Shown: piece after piece, positions 1 through 13,158 of the stretch
How positions within the stretch are numbered: the stretch's first letter is position 1
Layout of the letters: the number at the start of each line of letters is the position of its first letter
Assembly: GCA_020736575.1 (NCBI GenBank)
Contig: JAGPYM010000036.1
Location: 298,468-362,467 of the forward strand
Direction of reading: 5' to 3'
DNA length: 64,000 nt
Origin: Thelonectria olida
Lineage: Eukaryota; Ascomycota; Sordariomycetes; Hypocreales; Nectriaceae
Notes under the pieces: generated by a model
Told to the model about the DNA's origin: nothing
Databases searched by the model: none
Seen by the model: the letters and a program-made list of their open reading frames with translations, nothing else
Translations under genes and position numbers: made by a program

Positions 1-317
1 CTTCATCGCAAGCAGATGCCACTCCCGGTCCATTGATTCTTCGTCCACCTACATCATCTCCATTTCCATTGTCTAGGTAGCAAGGGACATTGGTACCGGC
101 AATATCCAATCCCACTACACGACAATACTAGACAATACAATGAGCGAATCTTGTCAGCCCATCTAGTAAAATTGGAAAAAGTGACTGAAGTGGAATGACT
201 ACCAAAGAGATAAAATGCGTGCATGAAAGCGTGTGAAAATGACACAGGCCGAGTCAAACAAGAGTGCGACTTAGATCCAGTTCTCATTGTCCGCCTTTGC
301 GGCCACGATAGCTTCCT

Positions 318-1059
318 CTATATGGCCTCGTTAACGTAAGCAATAGCCCCTTTCATCTGACCATGATACACCCCCGGCCTACGCCCCCCAACACGGATCC
401 AGACGTCCTCATTCGGGCGTGCTTCCATCATGCCCTGCCATTCATTCACAATTCGTAGCACTTCTTCATGAACGCTCAAGGGCCAGTTGAGCTCCCCCGC
501 CGCAGGGTCCAAGAGCCGCGCTCGGGGGAAGCCTAGCAGGTAGAACCGGCCGTCCACGCAATGGACCAGGTCCGGGTCGAGCTCGGTTTCAATCCCAGCC
601 GCCCTGAGGGCCTGCACCATGGCCGTGATGCGAGGAATGAGGAAGTTGGAGTCCATGCTGACCTCATCCTTGTTATAGACCGACTCGCCAAAAAGTTCAG
701 ACACGACGACACCGGGGCTGTTGCCGAACATGGTGAGGCCCAAGAACCGAGGAGCGCACGGCAACTTGTACTTGTCGACCCTCTCCCAGACTTCGCACTC
801 GTGGGCGAACCCATTCTTTACGGGAAAGTAGGCGGGGGCTTTTCTCACGACGACCCGTGATGGTAGGTTTGGGTCATCGATGGCGATTCGGACCATGTCA
901 TTGCAGTACTCTTCCGGCCTCCATTCGAAGGCTTGGCCTACACCGTGGAAGATACGACCCTTGAGTTCGAAGGAGAAGTCATGCTGGCAAGAAAACGTGA
1001 GCTACGATGCCAACTGGTCTCGGGTGATTACTTACGTCGGGGTTGTGCATGATCTGCAT
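318..1059 (-). CDS. Hypothetical protein, 229 aa, two exons
   Basis: I do not recognise a named family. A short first exon (1036-1059, 8 codons) ends at a GTAAGT donor. The intron closes at CAG and exon 2 (318-983) continues in phase 0, giving 229 residues. The longest single open frame starts only at 896, but the spliced start adds 37 residues (MQIMHNPD, then HDFSFELKGRIFHG) and has a normal splice pair, so I prefer it. The middle (VVRKAP, then CEVWERVDKYKLPCAPRFLG, VVVSELFG) and the later stretch VDGRFYLLGFPRARLLDP loosely resemble the lobes of fungal protein-kinase-like proteins, where a histidine/aspartate loop is followed by a 'DFxxARLL' strand. No canonical HRD or DFG is present, so any kinase-like fold would be non-catalytic. 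That likeness is inference. No close neighbour suggests a pathway. Confidence 0.6.
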
Positions 1060-4000
1060 TGCGGACGGTGTCGGGTGTTGTATACTAAGCTTTGGTAGAA
1101 GTTTGAGTAGAGGAACAAGAGGATTGAGCTTCGATTGAATGGATGGAAATGATGGAAAAGGGAGAAAAGTCGAAGCCGAGGGGCACCAGATGCTTTAAAT
1201 AGTCATCAGGCTGGCGACTCACGTGTAGGTCGCCTCCCATAGCCCAATCAAGGCTCCCATACAACTGCCATCCCGGCCAGTGTCTTGGTCCTGCAGCTCT
1301 GAGAGGCTGTTTACCTACCGCCGCCCTTGTCGCATACTGTTGGTTGTGGAGGAAAGATAGCGTCGATGTATTCCAAAGACGGCTTGCGTTTGGTAGAGGA
1401 GGCCGAGAATGTTATGTAAAGGGCACTGATCGTGGAGGTGAACTGGGCAAAGGGAGGCTGATCTGCGTGTCGACGATGTGCCTCTACGATCAAGAGCGTT
1501 ACAGACGAGACGTTCTAGTGTAGTTGCGGGGAAATAGAAGCTTGAATGAACACTTCGAGGCAGAGGAAAGTATCCGCCAAGGCATGGCTGACTCACTTGA
1601 GATATCGCAGTTGGAGTAATCCATAAGAACGACAATCAGCTTCCCCTAAGCCTCGTGCACATGTGAATGCCCGCGTTGTCTGTCCATGGTGTCTTGTAGC
1701 TCTACGGCTTGGGACGTTTCGAGTATGACGGTTTACTGAAGATGCGATAAAATCGATCTATGATCTGAGTTAACCCTCTGAATGTCTCTCAAAGACCCTG
1801 AGGCTCATCTGCGGAAGATCTCGAGGTCTGTCATTTCCCGCATAGGAATCGAGACGACTGAGCAGCGGCAGTTGACCATCACCTTTGGGCTCACATTTAC
1901 GGCTGGCTGCCCGAGACTATCCTTCGCTCTCTTCTGACGCCTGCATACACTTCTTTACTTGGTAAATAGTTGTTCTATTCGTACGGTGATATAGCTTGGG
2001 ACATGAAGGGAAAACGCCCATCAAACGAAAGTCGATAGGATCATTACGACGGCTAAAAACGGCGTCCAACTACAATTTCACAGCAAAACATCTCTACCCC
2101 AACTATGGTACCTACAATTAGAAGAATTATTCCGCACTCGAAGATGCATCCAATGAAGTCATATCGAACATGATCATCTCCTGAAGACCACTACTATCAC
2201 TGCCAATTCACCGCGACCGCCTCTCTCCAGCTCTGCCCTCACAGCCCAACCCGCCGAGCTCAGGACTCTCAAGAATCGGGGAGTCGGGCTGTGCTCCGCC
2301 GCCTACATGTGGAAAATGCACATGTACCTCCTTGGAATTTCCTTTTTCGCTGTTCGAGATCCTCGAGGACGGGAGTGGCAATAGGGACTCCAGCTTGGTC
2401 TGTCGCATGAATGCCTGGAATGAAATGGCGGTCAACGCGACATGTCGCCCGTCGTCATGCAGGAGGCACTCGGACTGTGGTCCAGAAACCTCCAAAGAGG
2501 GGGAAGAGAGGTGAAAGTGCAAATGTGCCGGTTCTCGAGCGACGGCGAGTCGAGGCTGCACAGGGATGGACACACCGGCAGTCTTGGTACTATGGTGTTG
2601 GGTGCTCCTCGCCCAGTGAGATAAAAGTGCACTTCATTACCAATATGTGTTCGACCATGATTCCCCAGGGATCAGCTTCACTCCTCGATGGGCGATGGCG
2701 ATCGAGATGCACCCTGGAAGGCTCCAGGTATCGAGGCCTCAGGGGCAGCGCAGCCCGCGCCACGCGAGGTGAACTGCTAACCATTTTCATCCCGTCTCGC
2801 AGACGTGATATCTGAAATGTGAGATGTGAGATGTGAGATATGATCAAGACGTCGAGACAAGGCGGCCTTTAGACCCCCAACCATTGGATATCCTGCGAGG
2901 AGATCCATGGGTGGCTGGAAACTATTGACTGGGCATTTGCGCAGGATTTGTTTCTGTTTTGACGACAACTGAGACAACGCATGACCCCTTTGTTCGCATA
3001 GTCCGCCCCATGGCTGAACATGAACATAGGAGAAGCAAGATAGGTCGTCTCCTCGATGTAAATGGATGTCACGATGGCACTCGGGCTGGTATCCGAAACC
3101 ACCAATGCAAGCCATGTCGTTATCACGCGTCTGAGTGTAACATGAATCCTGCTCGTTTCTGGTCAATCACCGGGAGGAAACAACACTTACCCAACTTAGC
3201 GCAAACGCGTGATAAAACATTCATATGTGAGTAATTGGTCACGGTGGTGTTGTATGTTTAGACGTAAGAAAAGTCGGCATGAAGATTCTGCTTTGCTCCT
3301 GGGTATGTCTCTCTTGAAGGTCATTTTTGGTGTCAACGGTCGAGAAGCGAAAATCGTAAAGTCAATAATGACATGCCGCAGGCCCCAAACCTTAAAGGAG
3401 AATCAGGGTCCAGATTCAATGCTACGGCGGGCCCGTCGACGGAATGAGTGAGAGGGTGTGAGCACTGTATATATGGGTGTGCGGCCATTAGGTAGAGGGG
3501 AGCTGGAACGGCACGGAATGTGTCTGCTTGGTTGGAGTTTAGCGTACCTAGGTAGGCAATTAAATCGCCAGTGGACCTGACGGCTTTAATTGAGAACTCA
3601 AGTGACTTTGCGATAGGGCTGGGGTAATTAGCTGCTGGACGTCGGGAGGGGAGAGCGGACTATCTGGTCGGGCGGAGACTAACTGGACACCAATGTCGAG
3701 AAGACGGGATCCCAACTCTTTGCCACTCCGGAGCGGGACGACAGTGGGCTTGTGGGCTTGGAGGAGGGAGGAGAAGGCTCCAAGGGAGGGGATAGAGGCG
3801 GGGGGCGGTGGTCGTGCCGTCAGCCACAGTGAGAAGTATCTCAAGATGATGGCCGCCATGGCTGTATGGTGAATCCGTTCTGGGGTTAGGTGGAAGTTAA
3901 GGATCGGGGCACCCAGGCCACCGGTGATGGTGAATGGCCGGCTTACGACACGGCTCTCGCGTCTCCTCGTGTGAGGAGTAAGCTCCATTGTCATGACGGC

Positions 4001-6120
4001 TCCCATCTGTCGGATCCTGGACCTCCCTTCTCGGGGGCCGGAAAACGGCAAGCTCGTGCATCCGACCCCATGGGGCTGCCCTAGCTTGGGAGAAATGCTG
4101 GAACTCCATTGCCAAGATCTGATGGTGGGATATGGACACTTCAGCTGCGACGCAAGGGAGAGCGATTACTATTCGGAAATCCTCGCAGTGCAAAGAGCAG
4201 GGCTTGGTTCAAGCGAGGGAGAGATGGAGACGTTGGCGGGCAAGGCATCCGGGTAATAGCCAATGTGAGGCATGTCCTCCCTTGAACTCAGCCTCGCTCA
4301 TCAAATATCCTTGAGGAGATGAACTCCCTTTGCGAGCTAGGGGCACAGCGAGTCGGAGATGTGAGCTCTCTCACTCTCGGCAGTTGGATAGAGGAGACGT
4401 GATGTCCTCTGCCCTTGACGGATCTCAATAAAAGCACCCTCCTTCATCTTTCTAATTTGGAAATGGTGCGGCAATCCCACCCAATCGTTCAAGGCCTCCA
4501 AAGCACGCACTTTGATGACTCCAAAATGCGGGGAGGCTGAAATGATGATCTGCCGGCGGCACTAGAGAAGGGCTATCCAACCATGGCACTCGGGTTGCCT
4601 CTTTGAGTCTGTTTGCCATTCCACAGTCAAAGCCTGGAATGACCAATGATGGGTTGAATCATTGTTTAAAGGGAGGAAACTACCTCGCACAGAGACAAGG
4701 CAGCCGTTTCTCCTCGGACCGTCGCGGGCAAATTACAGGCGTCGCTCGTCACACCCTCTTCATGCACGTTTCGTTTCTTTTTCTCAGTTGCGGTCCTCGT
4801 TGCCAGTTTGACCGCGTAATTCGACAGCCGAAACCCTGCATTCCAGCTTTGTCCAAGTGCGTTGTTGGGGGCGTTCCCCAGCCTCTGCCGCGCTTCGCAC
4901 TACTGCGCGGCTCGCAACACGACTGAGGAAGAAGCAAATCGCAGAGCGAGTCTTGTGAGCGGCAAGGATCCGTGTGACGAGTGTGCACTTTCATATTCAG
5001 GGATGAAATCGTCCTCCCTCATTGGTCGCCTGATGACATATTCTGTTTCGCCGGTGCCGTTATCTCTTCTCTCAGTCAGCCACTTTGACCTGCTGTCCTA
5101 CCGACCCCCAGCGCATCGATCGCACGTGCACAAGCAACAGAGGAAAAGAGACACACGATGGAATCTCTCATGGTTGGCGGTGCACAAGGCAAACATGAGG
5201 GCGGAATTGCCTCGGTACGGCGCTTAACATGGCGAGGCAGTGCCCACAATCTGGGGTTGTGCAATCTTTCCTATTACAGACTAGACGACGACATCCGACG
5301 TCGAAACTCAAGGGCATCAGCTAGTAGCAAGGAGAAAAACTCTTAATAAATCCCCGCTGGCAGCATCGTGGGATCGATCCGTCGGCCCAGCGCGCGCGAA
5401 CGGCTTTGGTTGACGCGAACGCGGAGGTGCCCCCTTTGGACCCCGATCGGCAGACCAGCTCACCCCGCGCCCCCCTCCCCCCCCGGCCAAGACCAGGCTT
5501 GATGGGCTCCAATCCACTTGGTGTCAATGGTTTGATCTCGGTGCCTCGAGCTCTCTCTTGTGGCGGGTGGGTGAGTGGGATGCAATGATGACCATGGGCG
5601 CTAGGCTGTGGGACAAAGTCCACGGAGGCACTCCTCGAGCCAACAGCCAACAATCGCTGAGCAACCCTTTTCGGGTGCGAAAAGACGGCCGGACCGTGAG
5701 ACCCGGCATTAGACCATTCGGTGGAGTCCATCCTCTGAATTGAACAATGAATTGGATGTCTCGGTGCCGTGCGGCCGCTCATTCTCCGTGCTCTCAGACA
5801 CATCCCAGGACGGCCGAGGCGGATACGGCAAACCGAGGACACAGGGAGGGAGGGCATCAGTGATCCCGTCGACGTCCAAGACAGACACGGTCCTCACTCC
5901 TCGGAAAATACATAAAAGGGACCCGAGTCGCCTGCATTGTTTATTCAACACGCATCGTCATCGACGTGCAGGACTCCCCAACTGCACCCGCCTTGCCTTG
6001 CCTTGCCTCGTTGCCCACTCCAAACTCCCTCTGTGACCAATCGGCGTGTTTTTGTTGTTGGAACCTCGCCTTCTTCTGCCCCTCTCTTTCTGACATCAAC
6101 ATCGTCAAATACCGTCCATA
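1060..6120. other. Gene-free stretch, no supportable coding region
   Basis: About 5 kb with only short overlapping open frames on both strands. The two largest (3560-4051 minus, 163 codons; 5321-5857 minus, 178 codons) are rich in Pro, Arg and Ser, show no domain, and compete with equally long frames opposite. I see no tRNA and no transposase motif. Positions 5460-5490 hold a C-rich tract. The last 150 bases before 6121 are pyrimidine-rich and fit the promoter and leader of the next gene. Confidence 0.5.
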
Positions 6121-7262
6121 ATGTCGCAGACTGCTGGACCTAGCACGGCCAGGGCACGCGGCGCAGCAGGTCGTCGCCGCAAGGCCACGCTTGAAGCCAC
6201 CTACAGGCTGCAAGTTGCTTTCTCCTGCCATCTCTTTTGGCTCTGACGATCCGTCGCTTTTGGACAAGTCTGACCGTTTTTTCTCAGGGACCCTCATCCA
6301 ACCGCTCCGCCTCCGCCTCCTGCCAGAGTAAGTTTCCCCTCGTCCATCTTAGTGAAGACGGAAACTAATAACATCCCTCCCGTCCAGGTCCTGAGGCCTG
6401 GCCCGATCTATGCCATTCCGAGTGCTACTGGGCGTATTCCTCCCATGAATGCCTACCCTCTACCATCGCCAACCGGCAATCTTGTTCCCAACCCTCTGGC
6501 CAGGCCCATCGTGTCCTCAGCTCCGCCGCTCCCAGAGCTCCCGCCATCATTGAGCATCGACATTCCGCGGCATCCAGACGAGCAATCATCCCCCGACGTA
6601 GGTTTGTCCGAAGAGAGCCGCGCCATTGGCGAACTGGCAGTGACGGCGATCACTTACCTGGTCCAGCAGCTCCTGGCTGCTCATTGCCTCATCGACAGAA
6701 TTGAAACCCTCCGCGAGCGCAACCGCAATGAAATCACCTTCCGAATCATCATGCAGCACTGCAACCCGACTCTCGGCTCCTTAGCATCCCTGATGTTCAA
6801 CGACGAGGAGAAGCAGCTCATCCGCTTCTCGCTGTGGGAGACGACTAGCCCCTTGACGTTTGAGAACCTGGCAACCGGGAAACTGGACATGTTCGAGGCA
6901 TACCTTCGCAGTCCACGCCTACTCGCCCGAGCGCTCAATAGAAACAACGACGTGTACGAGCCTGTTTTGGGTACTTATCTGAGCCGCGCAATGGATGCTT
7001 GCGTAAGTGCTGCTGACCGTGCTTTCAGGGAGAAGATGCTAATTCGCAGCAGAACAAGCTGCTTCATTTCATAGATGCTCCTAGTGCAAGCCGAATCATG
7101 AATAGTTCAGTACTTGACGACTTTGAGTATGAGCCCCCGGGCGGGTGGATTCGGGATGATCTTGCGGGGTCCGACGCTGGTCTGCTTACAGACAGCGAGG
7201 ACGAGTACGAAGAAAACGATGACGATTATCTTTATATGAAGTCGTTGAAGCCCAAGCTGTGA
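6121..7262 (+). CDS. Hypothetical protein, 318 aa, four exons including a GC-AG intron
   Basis: Not recognised. Exons are 6121-6209, 6288-6327, 6388-7002 and 7050-7262; all phases agree and give 318 residues. Intron 1 appears to use a GC donor (GCAAGT at 6210) with a TTCTCAG acceptor. No GT donor in exon 1 gives the needed phase, and the join yields an uninterrupted proline-rich segment (DPHPTAPPPPPAR) leading into VLRPGPIYAIP. Introns 2 and 3 are ordinary (GTAAGT donors, CAG acceptors, a GCTAAT branch-like site in intron 3). Layout: a basic N-terminus (GRRRKAT), a Pro-rich linker to about residue 115, a likely all-helical middle (AITYLVQQLLAAHCLIDRI onwards), and a strongly acidic C-terminal tail (LTDSEDEYEENDDDYLY). 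A basic start, helical core and acidic tail suit a nuclear or scaffold protein, but that is only inference. Confidence 0.7.
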
Positions 7263-8724
7263 CTTGCTGGCACTCACCAGATGGTGAACAGGTACATCTG
7301 GACGGATTACTATATGATTAGTGGAGGGACATCAAGTGTGTTCAGAACGGTCTGGTCATTTCCGTAGTAGTTCCCTTAGACACCCTCCGACGGGCACTGG
7401 GAAGAAAGGCGGAAAAGAAGATGAAAAAAGACAATGGTAGCCAACTCTCCTCCCTGCCCCCAAATGCTAGGGATAGATTGAAGGATTGACATGAGTTCTG
7501 TTTCGAAATAGAATGGATGTTGAACCTGTTTCTTGTCAGCCAGGACACTGTGCAGCTACTTTAGCGTGTGATGGGTGACGGGTGACGGGCGGTGGAAGAT
7601 GGGTGATTTTCCAGATGGCGTCAGGCGCTGCCGTGCCGTCCATGTACCGGGCTTCGAGTGTGTAACTGTGTTGTGTGCTAGTTATTCCCGGCGTGGGTGG
7701 TGTGGGAGTGGTGATGGTGATGGTCAGTGGTGATGGCGTGGAGGGAGGAGAAAGTTGTCGCCCTGCCTTGTCCAAGTCTTTGCGCCTGTGGAGAGCTCTG
7801 AGTGGAGAGCTTGAGCGGAATGGCCATCAGGAGGCCCGTGTGCAGATCAAGGCCCCTGCGAGCCTGGGCCAACATGGAAGCAACGACAAACGTCCACACT
7901 CCACAGCCCAAAATGTGGAGTCCTGTGAGTGGACTCTGCTTAGCGCGAAGTGGACCCTGATGCAAATGCGTTGGAGCTTCGCTGCTTCACGACTTAACGG
8001 GAGATGGATCAAGGATCATCACTCGAAGCCCTCGACCCCACTCCCCATGTTTGCCTCACTCGCAGAATCGCAAATGTCGGCCCTCTCTCGTTGCAGAAGC
8101 TCAGGCTTGCCGCCCGTTATGTTGATTTCGCCCCTCTAAAGCTCCCCTGCCGTCACTCACATGTCCGGACGGAGCCCCGAGTCCCCTGTCCTGTTCCTTC
8201 CACGCGCAAAATGATGAAGGGCCAACCAGTTTGACAGCCCAGGGCTTCGCCCGCAAGCCCGAACCTGGCACGCCGGGCGACAAGGCCAGCTCCAGATCCG
8301 CATCGCACATGTTCGAACTGGCGATCAGATTCAATTGGGGCGTGATCGTCGTGGGCGCGCCTCGGCTTTGTGAATCTCCCGTCGAGTCATTGCACCACGT
8401 AATACTCGGTTTGCAAACCCCCAGCAAAAGAGGCAGAGAAATAACCACCAGATACCTATTCCCGTGGCCGTGCAACGTGCCATGCAGCGGCCAGGCCGTC
8501 CAGCATCACTGACCCGCCGTAGGCTGGCCGTTGGGCCAACGGCTCCCGAGTTCATGGAGACGAAGGCAGGCACCATCAGGGAGACGATGGACGAAAACAA
8601 GGCAGAATCTCAGGTCAAATGTCGTCATAAATTCGTTAAAAATGGCTATCGTATGAGTGAACAAATACAGTACATGGAAGAAAAGAATGGTCCCAATTAT
8701 TCCGCCCTGTCACACAAAGCCCTG
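7263..8724. other. Intergenic, no gene seen
   Basis: Between two genes on opposite strands. It contains G-rich short-period repeats (7566-7612, variations on GGTGACGGGT; 7690-7745, GGTGATGGTGATGG). Open frames at 7675-8139 and 7827-8475 are low complexity on both strands and have no recognisable motif. Confidence 0.5.
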
Positions 8725-9231
8725 CTACTTCTTCACATAATGGTCATAGATGGAAGCATCGTAATGGGGGTTGCCCATCCACCCAAACACCCTCTCGCCC
8801 AGCTCCTGGGTGCCACCATGCCGACCCAGGGCACGTGGATCGAGCTGTTTCCTCTGGGGCTCGTTGGTGTCGGGCGCCGTGAGTACGTTGACAACCCACG
8901 CCAGATATTCGCCGTCCTGGGAATACCGGCCGTCCTGGAATTTCTCAAAGGCGGACGGCGGCCGCGGGGACTGCGTGGGCGTCGACGACTTGTGGTAACG
9001 CGAGACTGTACGCGTCTGGGTCGGGGTCTGGGCTTGGCTGTAGTAAGGGTGGTATCCGCAGAGGACTCGAGAGTCACGGCCGCCCTGCATAAAATGTAAA
9101 AAACAGGAGGTTAGTGAAATTGTGTGTGGCGAGCGGGTGAGATGCAAGGGAGGCGGAGCGAGTGAATGTAAGACGACGGGAGGGAGGTTGGAAAAGAGGG
9201 TGAATGTACATACCTGGAATTGTTGGGACAT
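8725..9231 (-). CDS. Small hypothetical protein, 125 aa, two exons
   Basis: Exon 1 (9214-9231) encodes MSQQFQ and ends at GTATGT. After a 129-nt intron with a T-rich tract and TTTATGCAG, exon 2 (8725-9084) resumes in phase 0. The 125-residue product starts with a Gly/Arg and Ser/Thr/Gln-rich segment (GYHPYYSQAQTPTQTRTVS) and ends in a more ordered part (YLAWVVNVLTAPDTNEP, then ELGERVFGWMGNPHYDAS). No signal peptide, transmembrane segment or known motif. Reading straight through the intron gives a 168-codon frame whose insert is low complexity, so the spliced form is preferred. I do not recognise the family. Confidence 0.6.
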   Translation of the reverse strand: MSQQFQVCTFTLFSNLPPVVLHSLAPPPLHLTRSPHTISLTSCFLHFMQGGRDSRVLCGYHPYYSQAQTPTQTRTVSRYHKSSTPTQSPRPPSAFEKFQDGRYSQDGEYLAWVVNVLTAPDTNEPQRKQLDPRALGRHGGTQELGERVFGWMGNPHYDASIYDHYVKK

Positions 9232-11854
9232 GTTCCAAACTGTTAAATGCTTGGTCCTCTTTATGTATACTTTGTATGTGTGTGTGAGAGTGTGTGATTA
9301 AAGGTGTCTCGGAAGATGGATGGACGCCTGAGAGTGAGGTTGAGGTGGAGTGGGAATTATATGGATATTTTCCGAGCTTCGGTTTTTGGTCTTCTCTCTT
9401 TTCTCGGGAGCTCACAGGCTGCTTTATAATATTTCGACTTTGGGCCAAACTACCGTCAAGGCTCGGTAAACGCTGGACAGGCAAGGAAAAATAAATAACA
9501 GCGCAGAAAGTGAGCGAGGCGCAATGGGACGGCTACGTGCGTGGGCTTGTGCAAGTGGTGTGTGGTGCGTGGTCACGTCCATTGTCCCCGCATCCGGTGG
9601 ACGGGCATTGACGAAATGTGCACTTGTGTAATGCAGTCAGAATGCCTGTCTGCCCGAAAGTGCGGGAGATTGTTGGCCCAAGGATAATTCCATAGTGACT
9701 TCGTACGCACAATTGATTACCTGCCCAAACGAGCCATAATACCTTTGGCTATGACATGACATGTCCGGGGGGACGTTGGGGCACTGCAATCCCAGGTGGA
9801 TGCCCCGTTGTCTCTCGCCTAGATAGAGTCCAGGGCCACCAAAGACGGACAATTTCGGGCAGTGTAAGGCAGAATCTTCTCACGGCACAAGCACTCAAGA
9901 GGCCCGAAACGTGAACCCGCTGCGGACTGCGGTTGACTGCTGCCCCGCTTCGACGAAATGGTCCATTCTGGTGTCGGCGGCCTGCATGGTGCTGTTGGTG
10001 TCTGGTCCTTGGCTGCATCTGCATCTACGCGCCGACGTTGAACACTTTGGATCCTCAAGTATGGGGTCTCGAATGCTCTTATGACCAGAGACAGAGTGTG
10101 TGCGTCTTGCTCACACCGACTTCTGGTATCTCAGTGTTGTGGCTGTGGTGGGAAGGCCGATGCACCAACTTCAAGATGGATGTAGTAAGATGCAGCTTGT
10201 CGACCGCCATCCATATTTGGCTGGGGCTCGCGTTATTCCTTTAATCCGAAGAATCGAGGCCATTTTTCATTTACGATGATTACCATGGCATTGTACGTAG
10301 GGGTTCTTTCACGAGCAGCAAGTGGCTCTTTGGATCCCCTCCTCCGATGGCCTTGTTCATCCGATGATCCGACCAACACCATGCAATAAAACTCGAATAA
10401 TCCTGGGTCCAACAGTTTCCTCCCTGCTTCCAACTCAAGTCATCGGAAATGGAAAAGACGGTGATGAGATACGTACCCGTGCCCCAGTCTCCCTGTCATT
10501 GCCTTGTGCATGTCTCTCGTTTTGACACTTGATTTTTCATATTCTAATTGGGTCGTGGCAAACTCTTGCCAAACCACACTTCGTGGCCGATGCTAACGCT
10601 CATAGCCAACTTCACCCAGGAGCGCATATCGAAGGAAATAGCACCTTTTCACGGTTCCACGTGAGTGATTTTGACTGCTGGGGCACATGGAGCTTTGGGC
10701 ATTTTCGCCAGGGTTTGCCTCGAAATCAGCGCTTGTTGTGTTGGTCGAGTTTCGAGTTGGGTGCAAGTCCCCGGACAACTCTGTCAGGGGTGGCCTGGCA
10801 AACAGATAGGTTAGTTCCCGGCTTACGCGCCAGTGGCCACTGACTTACTCCCGGCCTTGATAGTGCCGTTGTGAGTGATCAGGGTCTCGTGGAGCTCATG
10901 AAGACCAACAAGCAAACACTTTCGTGGCTTGAGGCGTCCGCTGCAGCTGTATTCCCGGGGGCCAAAAGAGAGACGACTTTGACAATTGGCATCGAACTAT
11001 GGGGCTGTGTGCGAAACACTGTGTCAGCACTGTACGACCCTTCCCCCTCGTCCTGATGTCTTGCTCAACCCAAGGGCAATGGACGATTCGCCCAATCAAA
11101 GGTGTTTATTTCAGAGCATTGATCCCAAAGAGCTCCCTGATTCGTGCTTTGGCCTGTCTTGCTTTGGCGCGAGTCGGCATGACAGCCACCGACCTGGACC
11201 TCCATGTCAACAAGCTCCGAGACGCAGCGTCAGTCGCAAACTCTCGCACCGCGACCACGAGAGATGCTTGTACTGCTTTTACACTTTGCAGCAACCCTAA
11301 AGAACGGAATAAAAGCAGAAGCACCCGACAACATCCAAAGTAAACAAACATCCCTCCTGCACACTTTCGCAGTAAACACGAACTCGTTTCTCGACTCACC
11401 GGCCAAGCCTTCGTCGCTTTCTGGTTGCAGCCAAGAATCGCATTCTCGATCCCCAAAGACCATCTCCCACTTCGAGTGTGGGAACTCAGTCACATCGGCG
11501 CGCCACCAGCTGAAAATCAAAAGGAATTCGGGGTAGGCATCCTGATCCACACACCCCATCGAGACCTATGATTGCCCGCTAACTTGCGAGACAGCTCAAA
11601 CGCAAGGGAGATCAAAAGAGTTCAAGAGTATTGAGCACTCGCGGCTTGTGGAGATTGCCCTCTTCCCCCGTGCTTGGCGAGGCGGGACTCAAGCTGATCA
11701 ACGCCCTGGATCCCCCCTCAACAAGCTCGTTCATCTTTCTCCCCGATCAGATTCTCGGTCTGGCTTGCGGCTTTTACGTACTTAATTAGACGGGCCCCAA
11801 GGCAATCAGGAGGCCCTGTCCCTGTTCCGCTGTCATACCAACTCAGCCAAGTTC
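9232..11854. other. Intergenic, no gene supported
   Basis: 2.6 kb with overlapping frames below about 140 codons on both strands and no domain. A short TG-rich run lies at 9270-9298. The stretch just before 11855 is the probable leader of the next gene. Confidence 0.45.
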
Positions 11855-12511
11855 ATGGACCGTAATTCCCACTTTGCCTCGTCCGCTCCCACTACGACTC
11901 ATCCGACCAAGGCGACCTCGTCCGCCATGGCAGCTAATCCCAATTCTATCAAGGCATCGCCTTCGATCTCCTCTGCTCCTACACCACCCACTCACGAGAA
12001 GAAGAAGTGCAGCAGCACTTGTGCCATCGACGACTCCGACGATGAGGACTACGAGGAGTCTCTAGAGGACTTCAAGAAGTCCATCGAGTCCTCCTGGTCC
12101 AGCTGCCGGACCCGCTACCTCAACACCGCAAACAGCAGCAACAACAGCAGCGTTGCTCGACGGTCCAACCTCACCCTCATGTTCGAACGAGAAGAGCAGG
12201 CAGAGAAAGCGCGTGCTCAAAAGCGAAAAGAACTAGAGGAACAGGGCATTCTGACGGGCCCGGTGTCAACAGAGCACAAGCGTGAACACACTCCACCACT
12301 TGAAGCCACAAACGCCCACAACAACAATGACAACAGCAACCTCTCCACAGCCGACACTTCAGGTCTCCAAGTCACACCTCAACAACGGATACCCCCGATG
12401 AACAGGGACTTTCACTTCCTCAAGGATGTCTACAACCTTGACAAGCGGAAGCCATCCGAGGAGGACCGGCAGTTCTGGCATCGGCAGCTGAACATACCAA
12501 ACGCGTGGTAG
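11855..12511 (+). CDS. Low-complexity acidic/Asn-Ser-rich protein, 218 aa
   Basis: Single exon from an ATG preceded by CAAGTTC to TAG. The N-terminal 55 residues are Ser/Thr/Pro/Ala-rich. Then follow an acidic patch (DDSDDEDYEESLEDFKKS), a charged segment likely to be helical (LMFEREEQAEKARAQKRKEL), an Asn/Ser-rich linker (NAHNNNDNSNLS) and a conserved-looking C-terminus (FHFLKDVYNLDKRKPSEEDR). The codon choice and acidic/helical pattern look like a real protein that is mostly disordered. No catalytic motif. Function unknown; a nuclear or adaptor role would be guesswork. Confidence 0.6.
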   Translation: MDRNSHFASSAPTTTHPTKATSSAMAANPNSIKASPSISSAPTPPTHEKKKCSSTCAIDDSDDEDYEESLEDFKKSIESSWSSCRTRYLNTANSSNNSSVARRSNLTLMFEREEQAEKARAQKRKELEEQGILTGPVSTEHKREHTPPLEATNAHNNNDNSNLSTADTSGLQVTPQQRIPPMNRDFHFLKDVYNLDKRKPSEEDRQFWHRQLNIPNAW

Positions 12512-13158
12512 ACGGGAATTGGATCAATGTTTGACGTCCACTGGCATGGACTATGGGCAATGCATAATGGGTAACGGGCGGCGGGTAATGGATACCAGGA
12601 TACCAAGTCAAGGATCTAAGGGCTCAAGGGTCTAAGGATATGTAATGAATGATACCTCGGTCAACGGTTTGAGGGTCCAAGGTCCGAGGTAATGATCCTC
12701 AGGGCACGGATTCAAGGTTGGCTTATTTTTTTTTTTTTAACGTTAATGATTGAGTTTGCGATCGATTACGGGCCGGGAATTGGCGATTTATTACGTAGCA
12801 CGTCAGTCAGCATGGAACTGCGGTGGACGTTGACTAGCACCCGAAGTTAGCAGCGTCAGGTAGATGGGATCGGCAAGGTCCCGTCGGGCAGCAGGCAACT
12901 AGGGACCTTCCATATTAGGGCAGCACTTCCAATGAAAGGCAGCAGGCAAGGCGGGCAGGCAGTTTGGCTGTGCGGTCAGCGGGTGGTCAGTGCAGGCAGG
13001 CGCCTAGGCAGTTAGGGTGGCAGTTGTGGGTGCTCCCTTCCCGCTGGGGCTGTGGAGCCCTCGTCCCAAAGCACGTGACTTTTTTCCTACCTTGCGCGGG
13101 CTTTTGCATTGTTTGGCCACGTTCGGGTTCCGACAGCCCTCCTTCTAGAAGCTCACAA
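12512..13158. other. Intergenic with degenerate short repeats and a poly-T run
   Basis: Downstream of the 218-aa gene are GGGTAACGGGCGGCGGGTAA-like and CAAGG/CTAAGG short repeats (12566-12720), then a T run at 12726-12738. No coding signal is seen before the ATG at 13159. Confidence 0.4.

Noticed and set aside
5321..5857. 178-codon minus-strand open frame
   Set aside because: Low-complexity Pro/Arg/Ser/Gly text, no domain, equally open frames on the other strand.
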